Source: JAOUJD01 sp963811265
GTDB taxonomy: Bacteria; Pseudomonadota; Gammaproteobacteria; Burkholderiales; Burkholderiaceae_F
NCBI GenBank assembly: GCA_963811265.1
Contig: CAWEQS010000007.1
Span: forward strand, 1-64,000
DNA: 64,000 nucleotides
Reading direction: 5' to 3'
A model generated the notes under the pieces. The model searched no databases and was not told the origin of the DNA. It saw only the letters and a program-made list of their open reading frames with translations. A program made the translations under genes and the position numbers. Of the stretch, positions 1-9,533 are shown piece by piece. Each line of letters begins with the position of its first letter. Position 1 is the stretch's first letter.

Positions 1-59
1 CGCGCCTGCGCGCGGTAACCTTGTCCGCCGTGCGGCGCCGCCCGCTGACGGAGTGTCCG

Positions 60-857
60 ATGTCCGAGCCCGAAGTCCTGCATCCACTGCGCCCGATCCT
101 GAGGAACTGGGTGTGGGAACACGGCCGGGTCGGCACGCGCTATCTCGACTGCCGCACCGGCGAAGTGAAGTTCGACGATGGCAAGAAGTCGCGCTTTGCC
201 GACGAACCGATCTTCTACGTGCCGCTCGGCGAGGACGCCGGCGGGGACGCCGGCCCGGCGGTGCACGAGGGCGCGCTGGCGCGCTTCCTGCGCGCGGCCC
301 AGCTCGGCAAGCCGGAGGACGCGGGTTCGGTCGCGGACGTCCAGCGCGCGGTGCAGGAGTGCATCGGGCTCGGCCTCGTCTGCGCCTACCAGGACGAGGC
401 GCGCGAAGCGCTCGCGCGGTACCGGCTCGAGCCGATGTTCGAGGACGAGATTCGCGCGGCGGCCGCGAGCGACATCCGGGCGAAGTTTTCCGGCGTGCGC
501 GCGCAGCTGGCGCTCTATGACTTCACCGTGTTCCACAGCCTGCCCGCGCCCCTGCTGTGCAGCGAGGCGCCGTTCATCGACTGGCGGGTGCGGGCGAAGC
601 CGGTGCAGCCCTTCGTGTCCCTGCCGCTCGGCCCGTACTGCCTGCTGGTCGGCACGCCGTCGGGCAAGAAGAGTCGCGCGGGTCCCGTGCTGTGGAAGAC
701 GGTGGTCGCGATGGGTCCGTTCAAGGACCACAACCGCTACCTCGTCGAGGACGCGCGGTCCTGGATCGTCGCGATCTCGGACGACGAGCTGCTCGCCCTG
801 CAGCCGCGCTTTGCGCCGCCGCCGGTTCCGGCGGTGGATGGGGCGGCGGGCGCCTGA
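60..857 (+). CDS. Conserved-looking hypothetical protein, possibly DUF4238-like
   Basis: A 265-residue protein with no signal peptide or membrane segment, so probably cytoplasmic. I chose the ATG at 60 because GGAG lies just upstream (about 51-54); the TTG at 21 would add 13 poorly supported residues. Around residues 165-200 there is a Ser-Glu-Ala-Pro-Phe-Ile-Asp stretch, then a Leu-Pro-Leu-Gly-Pro segment and a Gly-Thr-Pro. This order resembles DUF4238 proteins, whose function is unknown, but the likeness is weak and from memory. No catalytic motif is visible. It is followed by 200 bases without a gene. The gene is probably real; its function is unknown. Confidence 0.65.
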   Translation: MSEPEVLHPLRPILRNWVWEHGRVGTRYLDCRTGEVKFDDGKKSRFADEPIFYVPLGEDAGGDAGPAVHEGALARFLRAAQLGKPEDAGSVADVQRAVQECIGLGLVCAYQDEAREALARYRLEPMFEDEIRAAAASDIRAKFSGVRAQLALYDFTVFHSLPAPLLCSEAPFIDWRVRAKPVQPFVSLPLGPYCLLVGTPSGKKSRAGPVLWKTVVAMGPFKDHNRYLVEDARSWIVAISDDELLALQPRFAPPPVPAVDGAAGA

Positions 858-1059
858 CCGCTGCAGCCTGATCCGCGGCCGGCCGCGGTCGCCTGCGTGC
901 CTTCGCCACTGAACCTTCGCCTCGCTGTCGAGCCCTTCCTCCCCATTGAACCTTCGTTCAATAGGCACCGGCACGCCACCCTTCTAACCTCCGCGCTTCA
1001 GACAGGGCCGGACCGCTCGCCGTTCGGCCTTGCTGGAGACCACGAAGGGGAACATCACG
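858..1059. promoter_or_regulatory. Intergenic region with two inverted repeats upstream of the arylsulfatase
   Basis: No gene is seen here. Positions 873-888 form a perfect 16-base palindrome of C and G just after the preceding gene; it could act as a hairpin but has no T run. Positions 945-962 form a second hairpin, ATTGAAC-CTTC-GTTCAAT, which is AT-rich in a very GC-rich setting and lies about 100 bases before the sulfatase start. It could be an operator or an attenuator stem. Both are direct observations; any role is inference. Confidence 0.45.
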
Positions 1060-2601
1060 ATGAAGCTTTTCACCGCATTCCTGCTGGCTTGCCTGACGGC
1101 GCTGGCACTTCCGGCCGCCGCGCAGACGGCCGCGAAGAAGCCCAACATCCTGGTCATCTGGGGCGACGACATCGGCCAGTTCAACATCAGCGCCTACAAC
1201 AACGGGATGATGGGCTACCGCACGCCCAACATCGACCGCATCGCCAAGGAGGGCGCGCTCTTCACCGACTGGTACGGGCAGCAGAGCTGCACCGCGGGCC
1301 GCGCGGCCTTCATCACCGGCCAGTCGCCGATCCGCACCGGCCTGACGAAAGTCGGCCTGCCCGGCGCGCCGGAAGGGTTCAAGAAGGAAGATCCGACGAT
1401 CGCCACGCTGCTGAAGGCGCAGGGTTACGTCACCGGCCAGTTCGGCAAGAACCACCTCGGCGACCGCGACGAGATGCTGCCGACGAACGCACGGCTTCGA
1501 CGAGTTCTTCGGCAACCTCTATCACCTGAACGCCGAGGAGGAGCCTGAGAATGCCGACTACCCGAAGAACCCCGAGTTCAGGAAGAAGTTCGGCCCGCGC
1601 GGCGTGATCCACAGCTTCGCCGACGGCAGGATCACCGACACCGGTCCGCTGACGAAGAAGCGGATGGAGACGATCGACGAGGAAGTCACCGTCAAGGCGC
1701 TCGACTTCATGGAGCGCGCGAAGAAGGCGGACAAGCCGTTCTTCCTGTGGTGGAACTCGACGCGCATGCACATCTTCACGCACCTGAAGAAGGAGTCGCG
1801 ACGGCAAGACCGGCCTCGGCATCTACGCCGACGGCATGGTCGAGCACGACGGCCACGTCGGCCAGGTGCTCGCGAAGCTGAAGGAACTGGGCCTCGACGA
1901 GAACACGATCGTGATGTACTCGACCGACAACGGCGCCGAGACCTTCACGTGGCCCGACGGCGGCACGACGATGTTCCGCGGCGAGAAGAACACCAACTGG
2001 GAAGGCGGCTACCGCGTGCCGACGATGATCAAGTGGCCCGGCGTCATCAAGCCCGGCACGGTCATCAACGACATCGGCGCGCACGAGGACATGCTGCTGA
2101 CGTTCGTCAACGCCGCGGGCGGCAGGAACGTCAAGGAGGACCTGAAGAAGGGCGCCACGATCGGCGGCCGCAGCTTCAAGGTGCACCTCGACGGCTACGA
2201 CCTCGGCCCGGCGCTGCGCGGCGAAGACGAAGGAGTGGCCGCGCAGGGAGTTCATCTACTGGACCGACGACGGCCAGGTCGCGGCGCTGCGCTACGACAA
2301 CTGGAAGGTCACGTTCATGGAGCAGAAGGCCGAGGGCCTGCGCGTGTGGCAGGAGCCCTTCACGGTGCTGCGCGCCCCGCTGGTCACCAACCTGCGCATG
2401 GATCCCTTCGAGCGCGCCGAGCATGAGAACGCGATGGGCTATCAGCGGTGGTACATGGAACGGATGTTCGCGATCGCGCCGGCCGGCGCCTACGTGGCGC
2501 AGTGGCTGCAGAGCTTCAGGGACTACCCGCCGCGCCAGAAACCCGGCAGCTTCAACCTGGAGCGCGTGATGGAAGCGGTGTCGAGGCCGGGCAACAACTG
2601 A
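1060..2601 (+). pseudogene. Arylsulfatase (Cys-type sulfatase), broken by three single-base insertions
   Basis: Predicted exported sulfate-ester hydrolase. It starts at ATG 1060 with a signal peptide of about 22 residues ending Ala-Ala-Ala-Gln. The metal-binding start (Pro-Asn-Ile-Leu-Val-Ile-Trp-Gly-Asp-Asp) and the sulfatase signature Cys-Thr-Ala-Gly-Arg are present. In this family that Cys is converted to formylglycine by a separate enzyme, which I do not see in the window. The reading frame is lost three times, near 1489, 1799 and 2229. In each case removing one base (G, C, G) restores strong family sequence, such as Asn-His-Gly-Phe-Asp-Glu-Phe-Phe-Gly-Asn, Gly-Lys-Thr-Gly-Leu-Gly, and Lys-Glu-Trp-Pro-Arg-Arg-Glu-Phe. 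The repaired protein would be about 512 residues. The breaks may be sequencing insertions rather than true decay. Confidence 0.85.
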
Positions 2602-2621
2602 GCGTCTGAACGGTGACCCGT

Positions 2622-2660
2622 ACGGGCCGCCGCCCTGCCGGGCGCGGCCCGTTTGAGTTT
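2622..2660 (+). terminator. Probable Rho-independent terminator after the arylsulfatase
   Basis: The arms CGGGCCGC (2623-2630) and GCGGCCCG (2644-2651) pair around a C-rich loop that can pair further. They are followed by TTTGAGTTTG. The site lies 20 bases after the sulfatase stop codon. Confidence 0.6.
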
Positions 2661-2724
2661 GAATCAGTGGCCGGCGCTGCGCGCCGGCACCCGACGCCGA
2701 GCGATCACGCGGACGGGTGCCGCG

Positions 2725-2730
2725 TAGAAT
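2725..2730 (+). promoter_or_regulatory. Putative -10 element (TAGAAT)
   Basis: TAGAAT ends 9 bases before an ATG at 2740 that is in frame with the downstream membrane-protein gene, whose more conventional ATG is at 2779. No convincing -35 is seen. If active, the transcript would begin at or next to the 2740 ATG. Confidence 0.4.
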
Positions 2731-2778
2731 CGATGGCGGATGCCCGAGCACACACCAGCACACGAGACGAGCGACGCC

Positions 2779-3626
2779 ATGACACTTCAGCCAAGCCTAC
2801 CTTTCACCCGTGCGCTGCAGGCGCTCTCGTTCGTCGCACTCGCGCTCGGCGCCACCGCCGGCGCCGGCGCAGGACCTTACCGCCGGCGACTGGAAGTTCC
2901 GCGCGCAGATCTACGGCTGGTTCCCGACGCTTTCGAGCGAGACGACGTTCCCGGCTTCATCGGGAGGCGGGTCGGCCAGCCTCGACGCCGGCGACTATCT
3001 CGACAATCTGCGGTTCGTGTTCATGGGCACGTTCGAGGCGCGCAAGGGCAAGCTCGGCCTTCTGACCGATTACATCTACCTCGACTTCGATGCGGAGAAG
3101 GGCGGCACGCGCGACCTGACGCTCAGCGGTCCGGGTGGACTGATCAACATCCCGGCAGGGGCTTACGCGGGCGTCAACCTGCGGTTGCGCGGCTGGGCGT
3201 GGGGACTGGCCGGAACGTACGCGCTGGTCGAGACGCCCAGCTACGAGATGCAGCTGGTCGGCGGCCTTCGGTACCTGAAGATCGACACCACCGCTCGACT
3301 GGAATTTCACGGGCAACGTCGGTTCGCTGCCCCAGTTCGCGAGAAGCGGCGCATCGACCGTCAAGAGCGACGTCTGGGACGCGGTCATCGGCGCCAAGGG
3401 CGTGGTGAAGCTGGGCGAGGGCAACTGGTTCGCACCGTATTACGTGGACATCGGCACCGGGCAGTCGGACCTGACCTGGCAGGCCATGGGCGGCATCGGC
3501 TACAGGTTCTCGTGGGGCGAACTCATCGGCGCGTATCGCCATCTCGACTACAAGTTCGGCGAGGACACCGGGATGAAGTCCCTTTCCTTCAGCGGTCCCG
3601 CCGTTTCGCTGGGCTTCCGCTGGTAG
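2779..3626 (+). pseudogene. Outer-membrane beta-barrel-like protein, broken by two single-base insertions
   Basis: Predicted exported protein of about 281 residues once repaired. ATG 2779 opens a signal peptide with a Leu/Ala-rich core; ATG 2740 would add 13 residues. The mature part alternates polar and aromatic residues in short strands and ends Gly-Phe-Arg-Trp, as expected of an outer-membrane barrel whose last residue is aromatic. The frame breaks near 2857 (extra G in the signal-peptide region, after which Pro-Ala-Pro-Ala-Gln-Asp-Leu reads well) and at 3293 (extra G between Thr-Thr and Leu-Asp-Trp). I cannot assign a substrate. It sits between a sulfatase and a multiheme cytochrome, but a shared role is only a guess. 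A porin or an uncharacterised barrel family are both possible. Confidence 0.6.
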
Positions 3627-3703
3627 GACGGGCGCGCAAGAACCGGACCGACGTCGTTCGCGGCCGCGTGGTCGTGCTGCCCGCACGGGCCGCGAGCTGC
3701 GCC

Positions 3704-6123
3704 GTGACGATCGAAGCCGGCAGGCGGCGGAGGGGCCGTGGAAGGAAGGACAGGCGGCGCGGGGCCGCGGCGCCGAGGACGAGCGCGGGCGAGCACGTCG
3801 TTCAGCGCGGGCCACCGCGCCGGGTCGCGCGGATCGGCCTGGCGCTTGCGCTCGCGCTCGTCGCAGGCATCGGCTGGTGGACGATGCAGCCGGATTCGCA
3901 GCACGCCTCGACATCGGATGTTCCCGATTCACGCAAAGTCGTCGCCGGGTTCGTCGGCAGCGAGTCGTGCGCCGCTTGCCACCAGGCCCAGCACGCGGCG
4001 TGGAAGAAGTCGCAGCACGCCGGCGCCATGCAGCACGCGTCGGCCGACACCGTGCGCGGCAACTTCGACGACGCCAGCTCACACCTTCGACGGCGTCACG
4101 TCGAAGTTCTTCAAGCGCGACGGCAAGTACTTCGTTCGCACCGACGGCCCGGACGGCAAGCTCGCCGACTTCGAGGTGAGGTACACCTTCGGACTCGAGC
4201 CGCTGCAGCAGTACCTCGTCGAACTGCCGGGCGGCCGCCTGCAGGCGCTCGCCGTCACGTGGGACACGCGTCCTGCGGGCGACGGGCGGCCAGCGCTGGT
4301 TCCGCCAGTATCCGGACGAGAAGCTCGACTTCCGCGACGAGCTGCACTGGACGCAACGGTCGCAGAACTGGAACTTCATGTGCGCCGACTGCCACTCGAC
4401 GAACGTGCGCAAGGGCTACGACGCGGCCCGCGACGCCTTCGCCACGCAGTGGTCGGAGATCAGCGTCGGCTGCGAGTCGTGCCACGGACCGGGCTCGGCG
4501 CACCTCGCATGGGCGAAGGGCAAGCCGTCGTCCGACCCGGCGAAGGGACTGACGGTCGCGCTGGACGAACGGCGCGGCGCCGCGTGGCAGATCGATCCCG
4601 CGAGCGGAAACGCGAAGCGCACGCCCGAGCGCCGGAGCGGCCGCGAGATCGAGGTGTGCGGTCCCTGCCACGCGCGCCGCGCGCAGATTGCCGAAGGCTG
4701 GCAGGCGGGCGCCGCGCTGATGGACCACTACCTGCCCGCGCTGCTGTCGCCGGGCCTCTATCACGCCGACGGCCAGCAGCGCGACGAGGTGTTCATCTGG
4801 GGTTCGTTCCTGCAGAGCCGGATGCACCGCGCGGGCGTCACGTGCAGCGACTGCCACGACCCGCACACCCAGAAGCTGCGCGCGCCGGGCAACGCGGTGT
4901 GCGCGCAGTGCCACCTCGCGTCGAAGTACGACGGCAAGGCGCATCACTTCCATCCTGAAGGCACGCGCGGCGCCGAGTGCGCCAACTGCCACATGCCGGC
5001 GACGACCTACATGGTGGTCGATCCGCGTCGCGACCACAGCCTGCGGGTGCCGCGGCCCGACCTGTCGGTGAAGCTCGGCACCCCGAACGCCTGCAACGCG
5101 TGCCACCGCGAAAGCACGGCGCAGTGGGCGGCCGACTGGGTCGCGCGCTGGTACGGCGCGCAGCGGCGCGGCGAAGCCCACTACGGCGAGGCCATCGACG
5201 CCGGCCGCCGCGGCAGCGCGGGCGCCGCGCGCGGCCTCGTGGCCATCGCCACGAGCGTCGCGTATCCGCCGATCGTGCGCGCGTCGGCCGTCGAACTGCT
5301 GGTGCGCTATCCCGGCCAGGCAGCCGACGCAGCGGTGCGCAGCGCGCTGCGCGACGCCGATCCGCTGGTGCGGCACGCCGCCCTGGTCGCGCTGCAGGCG
5401 CCGACGGCGCCGCAGCTGGTCGCTGCGATCGCGCCCTTGCTGGACGATCCCGTGCGGGCGGTTCGCATCGAGGCCGCGCGCCGCGTGGCGCCGCATGTCA
5501 TCCAGCTGGACGCCGCGTCCAGGCCGGCGTTCGATCGCGCCATCGCCGAGTACGAGGCCGTGCAGAAGGGCAACCTCGATCGTCCGGAAGCCTGGATGAA
5601 CCTCGGCAACCTCCACGCGCTGCGCGGCGATGCGGCCGCGGCCGAAGCGGCGTACCGGGAAGCGCTGAAACGAGACGTCCGATTCGTTCCAGCGTACGTG
5701 AACCTGGCCGACCTCAGGCGCGAACAGCAGCGTGAGGTGGACGCCGAGTCCGTCCTGCGCGAAGGCCTGCGCGTCGTGCCGAACGCGCCGGCGCTGCACG
5801 AAGCCCTCGGCCTGGCGCTCGTGCGACAGGGGAAGAAGGGCGCGGCGCTGGCGGAGTTCGCGGCGGCCAGGAAGGCCGCGCCTGCGGAGGCTCGCCATGC
5901 CTACCTCTACGCGCTGGCCTTGCACGACGCCGGCCGGCGGGCCGAGGCGATCCGCCTGCTTGCGGACGCGGCGAAGCTCTCCGGCGACCGCGACGTGCTG
6001 CTGGCGCTCGCCATGTACCGCAGCGAAGGCGGGGACGAAGCGGGCGCGCGCGAGGCGTTGAAGGGGCTGGCCGCCGTCAACCCCGACGATCCCGCACTGG
6101 CGCAGATGCGCGCGCCCCGCTAG
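3704..6123 (+). pseudogene. Membrane-anchored octaheme cytochrome c with C-terminal HEAT/TPR repeats, two single-base insertions
   Basis: An N-terminal membrane segment (Ala-Arg-Ile-Gly-Leu-Ala-Leu-Ala-Leu-Ala, about 3828-3890) anchors a periplasmic cytochrome. Eight Cys-x-x-Cys-His haem sites are readable: CAACH, CADCH, CESCH, CGPCH, CSDCH, CAQCH, CANCH and CNACH. Residues encoded at about 5220-5540 look like HEAT repeats and 5560-6100 like TPR repeats. Cytochrome-TPR fusions are known, usually with electron-transfer or assembly roles; the exact role here is unknown. The frame breaks near 4079 (extra T) and about 4281 (one extra base in a GC-rich run). The start is uncertain: GTG 3704 is the earliest reasonable in-frame choice and has no clear ribosome site. 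The stop overlaps the stop of the convergent MFS gene in CTAG (6120-6123). Confidence 0.8.
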
Positions 6124-7391
6124 CGATCGAGACGCGCAGCCCTCGCGGCCACATCCCGCTCGTAACTTCCGGCCGCGAGCATGAAGCAGGCGGACGCGAA
6201 GAGGCCCGCCACCGGCACGATCGTCAGCGCGGACTTCAGGCCGATCGAGTCCGACAGCACGCCGACGACATACGGACCCGGGGCCAGGCCGAGCAGGTTG
6301 TTGAACAGGGCGACGGTCGCGATCGCGGTCGCGCGCAGGCCCGGGTGCGTCACATCGAGCACGGCGGACACGGCCACGCCCGCGTATCCGCCCGCGAGCA
6401 GGGTGCCGACGAACAGGAGCACCATCTGCAACGGACCGGCCGGCAGCGCGAACGCCGTCGTCAGCACGAGGAACGACGCCAGCGTGTAGACGCCGGCGAA
6501 GTGAAGCTTGGCGCGGCCCTGCGCGCGCCCGGCGCGATCGGCCAGCGCGCCGCCCGCGATCATGCCGATGGCGGCCATCAGGATCAGCAGTCCCGCCCGT
6601 GCGCCGGCCTGGTCCGCCGCGAGCCCGTATTCGCGCGCGAGGAAGGTCGGCATCCACGCGCCGATCACGGCGAGTATCAGCACCTGCAGTCCGCCTGCCA
6701 CGTACAAGAAGCGCGCGCTGCGGGTCGCCAGCACTTCGCGCACGGCCACCCGCAGCGGAACATGCGGTGACGCCGTCGCACCAAACGCCGAGCGTGGCGT
6801 TTCGCGCACGAACAAGGGAAACAAGACCACCAGCAGCAGCGAGGCGCCGCCGACCCACAGGAAGGGGGCCTGCCATCCGTGCCGCGCGCCGATGACGCCG
6901 CCGGCCACCACGCCGAGCACCGTGCCGAACACGGCGGCGGCCTGGAAGGCGCCGAGGACGGCCGACATGCGCGCGGCCGGGAACACGGACGACAGCACGG
7001 CCGCGCCGACCGCGCCGTAGCCGGCTTCTCCGAGTCCGACGGCGGCGCGCGCCATCAGCATCTGCGAGTGGTTCTGGGCCAGGCCACAGAGGACCGTCGC
7101 CACGCACCAGATCGACGCCATCGCGGTGATGCTCTTCACGTAGCCCCAGCGGTCGGCGAGCAGCGCCACCGGCCAGGCGGCGATGCCGACGATCAGGGGA
7201 ACGATGCTGACTAGCAGGCCGAGCTGGCTGTCGTCCAGCGCCCACTCCAGCTTCAGGTCCGGCAGCACCGCGTTGATGACGCTGCGCGTCATGTAGTCGG
7301 ACAGCATCAGCGCGACGGTCAGCGCGAACACGGTCCACGCGTAGCGCCTCGAGACTGCCTGCAGCGAAGAGTGGGGTGATGTAGCCGTCAA
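6120..7391 (-). CDS. MFS transporter
   Basis: About 423 residues with twelve predicted hydrophobic segments and the major-facilitator pattern after the second helix (Ala-Asp-Arg-Trp-Gly-Tyr). It should move a small organic solute across the inner membrane; the substrate cannot be told. The open frame extends to 7532, but the upstream part is rich in Arg/Pro and overlaps the divergent phosphatase, so I place the start at TTG 7391 (Leu-Thr-Ala-Thr-Ser-Pro-His), shortly before the first helix. No ATG is available before the second helix, so the start is uncertain. It is convergent with the octaheme cytochrome gene. Confidence 0.8.
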   Translation of the reverse strand: MTATSPHSSLQAVSRRYAWTVFALTVALMLSDYMTRSVINAVLPDLKLEWALDDSQLGLLVSIVPLIVGIAAWPVALLADRWGYVKSITAMASIWCVATVLCGLAQNHSQMLMARAAVGLGEAGYGAVGAAVLSSVFPAARMSAVLGAFQAAAVFGTVLGVVAGGVIGARHGWQAPFLWVGGASLLLVVLFPLFVRETPRSAFGATASPHVPLRVAVREVLATRSARFLYVAGGLQVLILAVIGAWMPTFLAREYGLAADQAGARAGLLILMAAIGMIAGGALADRAGRAQGRAKLHFAGVYTLASFLVLTTAFALPAGPLQMVLLFVGTLLAGGYAGVAVSAVLDVTHPGLRATAIATVALFNNLLGLAPGPYVVGVLSDSIGLKSALTIVPVAGLFASACFMLAAGSYERDVAARAARLDR

Positions 7392-7500
7392 GGGCGGTTC
7401 CGGACGCCGGGACTGTGCGAACGGTGTAGCACCGAACCGTGCGACGCGGCAACCGGGAGCCGCGCCGCCGTCGACGTCCAGACGCGCCAGCGGCGGGTGA

Positions 7501-7506
7501 TAGATT
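7501..7506 (+). promoter_or_regulatory. Putative -10 element (TAGATT), leaderless-type spacing
   Basis: TAGATT is followed by exactly 7 bases and then the GTG start of the phosphatase at 7514. There is no Shine-Dalgarno sequence between them. A transcript from this hexamer would start at or next to the GTG. Confidence 0.45.
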
Positions 7507-7513
7507 GCGCCGC

Positions 7514-8782
7514 GTGGACGCCCAGCCCTCACGCCGCGGACTGTCGGCCCAGGACCTGCAGAAGGTCCTCGAGGTCACGCGTGCACTGGCGGCACCGTTC
7601 GACCTGATGACGATGCTGTCCGAGGTGACGGCGGCCGCGCGCCAGGTGCTGCAGGCCGAACGCGCATCGGTATGGCTGCACGATGCCCTGGCGGAGCAAC
7701 TCGTCCTGAAGATCGCGACGGACGTGCAGGACATTCGCATCCCGCTGGGCACCGGCATGGTCGGGGCCTGCGCCCGCGAGCGGCGCCTGATCAACGTCCC
7801 CGACTGCTACGCCGACCCGCGGTTCGATCCATCGGTCGACAAGCGCACGGGCTTTCGGACCCGCTGTGCGCTCACGCTGCCGCTGATCGATCACAAGGGA
7901 GGCCTGGTCGGCGTGATGCAGGTCCTCAATCGCACGGGCGGTGTGTTCGACGCGGCCGACGAAGAACTCGCCGGCGCGCTCGCCGCGCAGTGCGCGGTAG
8001 CGCTGCAGCGCGTGAAGATGCTGGATGCGTTGCTGGAAGGCGAGCGCATGAAGCAGGAGCTCGAACTCGCGCGCAGCGTGCAGATGAGCAGCCTGCCTTC
8101 CGTGATGCCGCAGGTTCCCGGGTACGACGCGTTCGGCATGTCGCGTCCCGCGACCGAGACTGGTGGCGACACGTTCGATCTAGCGCAACGCGACGGCCTG
8201 GTGCTCATCGTTCTGGGGGACGCAACGGGCCACGGGATCGCGCCTGCGCTGTCGGTCACCCAGATGCACGCGATGCTGCGGATGGCGCTTCGCCTGGGCA
8301 CGGACCTCGAAGCGGCGTACTTGCAGCTGAACAATCTCCTCGCCGAGACGATGGCGGAGGATCGCTTCATCACGGCCTTCATCGGGCTGCTCGATCCCGC
8401 CGCTCACACCGTTCGCTATGTAAGCCCGGGCCAGGGGCCCATCGTTCACTTCCATGCCGCAACAGGCGAGTGCACGACCCACGCGCCGACCAGCTTTCCC
8501 CTTGCCGCGATGCCGCTTGCGAAGGCGCGTCCCGCGCTCACCCTGGGCCTGGAACCAGGCGACATACTGGTCTTGCTTTCCGACGGAATTTACGAATACT
8601 GCGACTCCCAGGGAGAGCAATTCGGTGAACAACGCGTGATGGACCTCGTGGCGGCGTACCGGCACGAGCGCATGGACGCGCTCTGCGAAAGGCTCCTCGC
8701 AAGACTGCAGGCATTCGCGGCCGGAGCCCCGCAGGAGGATGACATCACGGTGGTCCTGGTGAAGCGCGAGGAGAACGCATGA
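7514..8782 (+). CDS. GAF-domain SpoIIE/PP2C-type serine phosphatase (RsbU/RsbP-like)
   Basis: A 422-residue cytoplasmic regulator. Residues about 15-170 form a GAF sensor domain (Glu-Arg-Ala-Ser-Val-Trp-Leu near its start). A coiled linker follows (about 170-200), then a SpoIIE phosphatase domain. The metal-binding motifs are visible: Gly-Gly-Asp-Thr-Phe, Gly-Asp-Ala-Thr-Gly-His-Gly, Ser-Asp-Gly-Ile-Tyr-Glu, and Asp-Asp-Ile-Thr near the C terminus. In partner-switching systems this type of enzyme dephosphorylates a STAS antagonist after sensing a signal. The next two genes encode the matching kinase and STAS protein, with ATGA overlap to the kinase gene. The start is GTG 7514. The signal bound by the GAF domain is unknown. 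Confidence 0.9.
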   Translation: MDAQPSRRGLSAQDLQKVLEVTRALAAPFDLMTMLSEVTAAARQVLQAERASVWLHDALAEQLVLKIATDVQDIRIPLGTGMVGACARERRLINVPDCYADPRFDPSVDKRTGFRTRCALTLPLIDHKGGLVGVMQVLNRTGGVFDAADEELAGALAAQCAVALQRVKMLDALLEGERMKQELELARSVQMSSLPSVMPQVPGYDAFGMSRPATETGGDTFDLAQRDGLVLIVLGDATGHGIAPALSVTQMHAMLRMALRLGTDLEAAYLQLNNLLAETMAEDRFITAFIGLLDPAAHTVRYVSPGQGPIVHFHAATGECTTHAPTSFPLAAMPLAKARPALTLGLEPGDILVLLSDGIYEYCDSQGEQFGEQRVMDLVAAYRHERMDALCERLLARLQAFAAGAPQEDDITVVLVKREENA

Positions 8783-9234
8783 CAGCAAGCCGCAGTTTTC
8801 CGCGCAAGATCGACGCGCTCGAGCAGGTGTTCGATTTCACTGCCGAAGCCTTGCCGGACGCTGCGGTATCGCCCGCGCTTCGGCGATCCGTCGACTTCGT
8901 GCTGGAGGAGTACTTCACGAACATCGTGAAGTACGGGGGCGGCAAGGGCGCGATCGGCATCGATATCGATCTGTCCCGCGCTGGCGTGGAGGTCGTGCTG
9001 ACGGAGCCGGACGCGCACTTCTTCGACGTCACGCAGGTTCCGCCCATCGACACCACGCTGCCGATCGCGCAGCGGCAGCCGGGCGGACTCGGTCTGCATC
9101 TGGCGCGCCGGCTGGTCGATACGCTGCGCTACGACTACGCGCGGGACGAGCGCCGAGGCCGGATCACGTTCACCATTGGCATTTCGCCGGCAACGGCAGA
9201 ACAGACGGAACGGGCAAGCGATGCTGGCCATTGA
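8779..9234 (+). CDS. RsbW-like anti-sigma/serine kinase (HATPase)
   Basis: A 151-residue GHKL ATPase. The N-box (Glu-Glu-Tyr-Phe-Thr-Asn-Ile-Val-Lys-Tyr) and G-box (Pro-Gly-Gly-Leu-Gly-Leu-His-Leu-Ala-Arg) are present. It starts in an ATGA overlap with the phosphatase, so the two are translationally coupled, and its end overlaps the STAS gene start. In the known paradigm it phosphorylates the STAS antagonist and may hold a target protein inactive. Because the neighbouring sigma factor is ECF-type rather than a SigB-type factor, its binding partner cannot be assumed. Confidence 0.88.
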   Translation: MTASRSFPRKIDALEQVFDFTAEALPDAAVSPALRRSVDFVLEEYFTNIVKYGGGKGAIGIDIDLSRAGVEVVLTEPDAHFFDVTQVPPIDTTLPIAQRQPGGLGLHLARRLVDTLRYDYARDERRGRITFTIGISPATAEQTERASDAGH

Positions 9235-9514
9235 ACTTGGCGCGGATGGGCGGGTGGTGATTTCCGGGCGGCTCGACGCTAGCCAGGCCGCGACAGCACA
9301 GGGCTTCATGGACAAGCTGAACGGGCAGGTCGTCCTCGACTGCACAGGCCTCGACTACCTGTCGAGCGCGGGGCTCGGCGTACTGCTGAAGACCCAGAAG
9401 AGACTGACGGCAGCCGGCGGACAGATGCGGCTGGTGGGCGTCAGTCGTCACCTGCGCGACATCTTCACGTATTCAGGCTTCGACCAGATCTTCGACATCG
9501 AACTCGCACCCTGA
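9221..9514 (+). CDS. STAS-domain anti-sigma factor antagonist (RsbV/SpoIIAA-like)
   Basis: A 97-residue single STAS domain. The phosphorylation-site region reads Asp-Tyr-Leu-Ser-Ser-Ala-Gly-Leu, matching the D-x-S-S-x-G pattern in which the second Ser is phosphorylated. The ATG at 9221 lies inside the end of the kinase gene. It is the third member of the phosphatase-kinase-antagonist set, and the ECF sigma gene follows 19 bases later, so all are probably one operon. Confidence 0.9.
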   Translation: MLAIELGADGRVVISGRLDASQAATAQGFMDKLNGQVVLDCTGLDYLSSAGLGVLLKTQKRLTAAGGQMRLVGVSRHLRDIFTYSGFDQIFDIELAP

Positions 9515-9533
9515 CGCCGACGCGGGTTCCACC

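Noticed and set aside
1060..4290. Programmed ribosomal frameshifting as the cause of the broken frames
   Set aside because: The breaks have no common slippery sequence and no downstream pseudoknot that I can see, and seven in three adjacent genes would be unheard of.
4255..7794. A 1179-codon open frame on the minus strand
   Set aside because: It runs antisense to the cytochrome gene and in the wrong frame across the MFS gene. There is no recognisable protein sequence in it.
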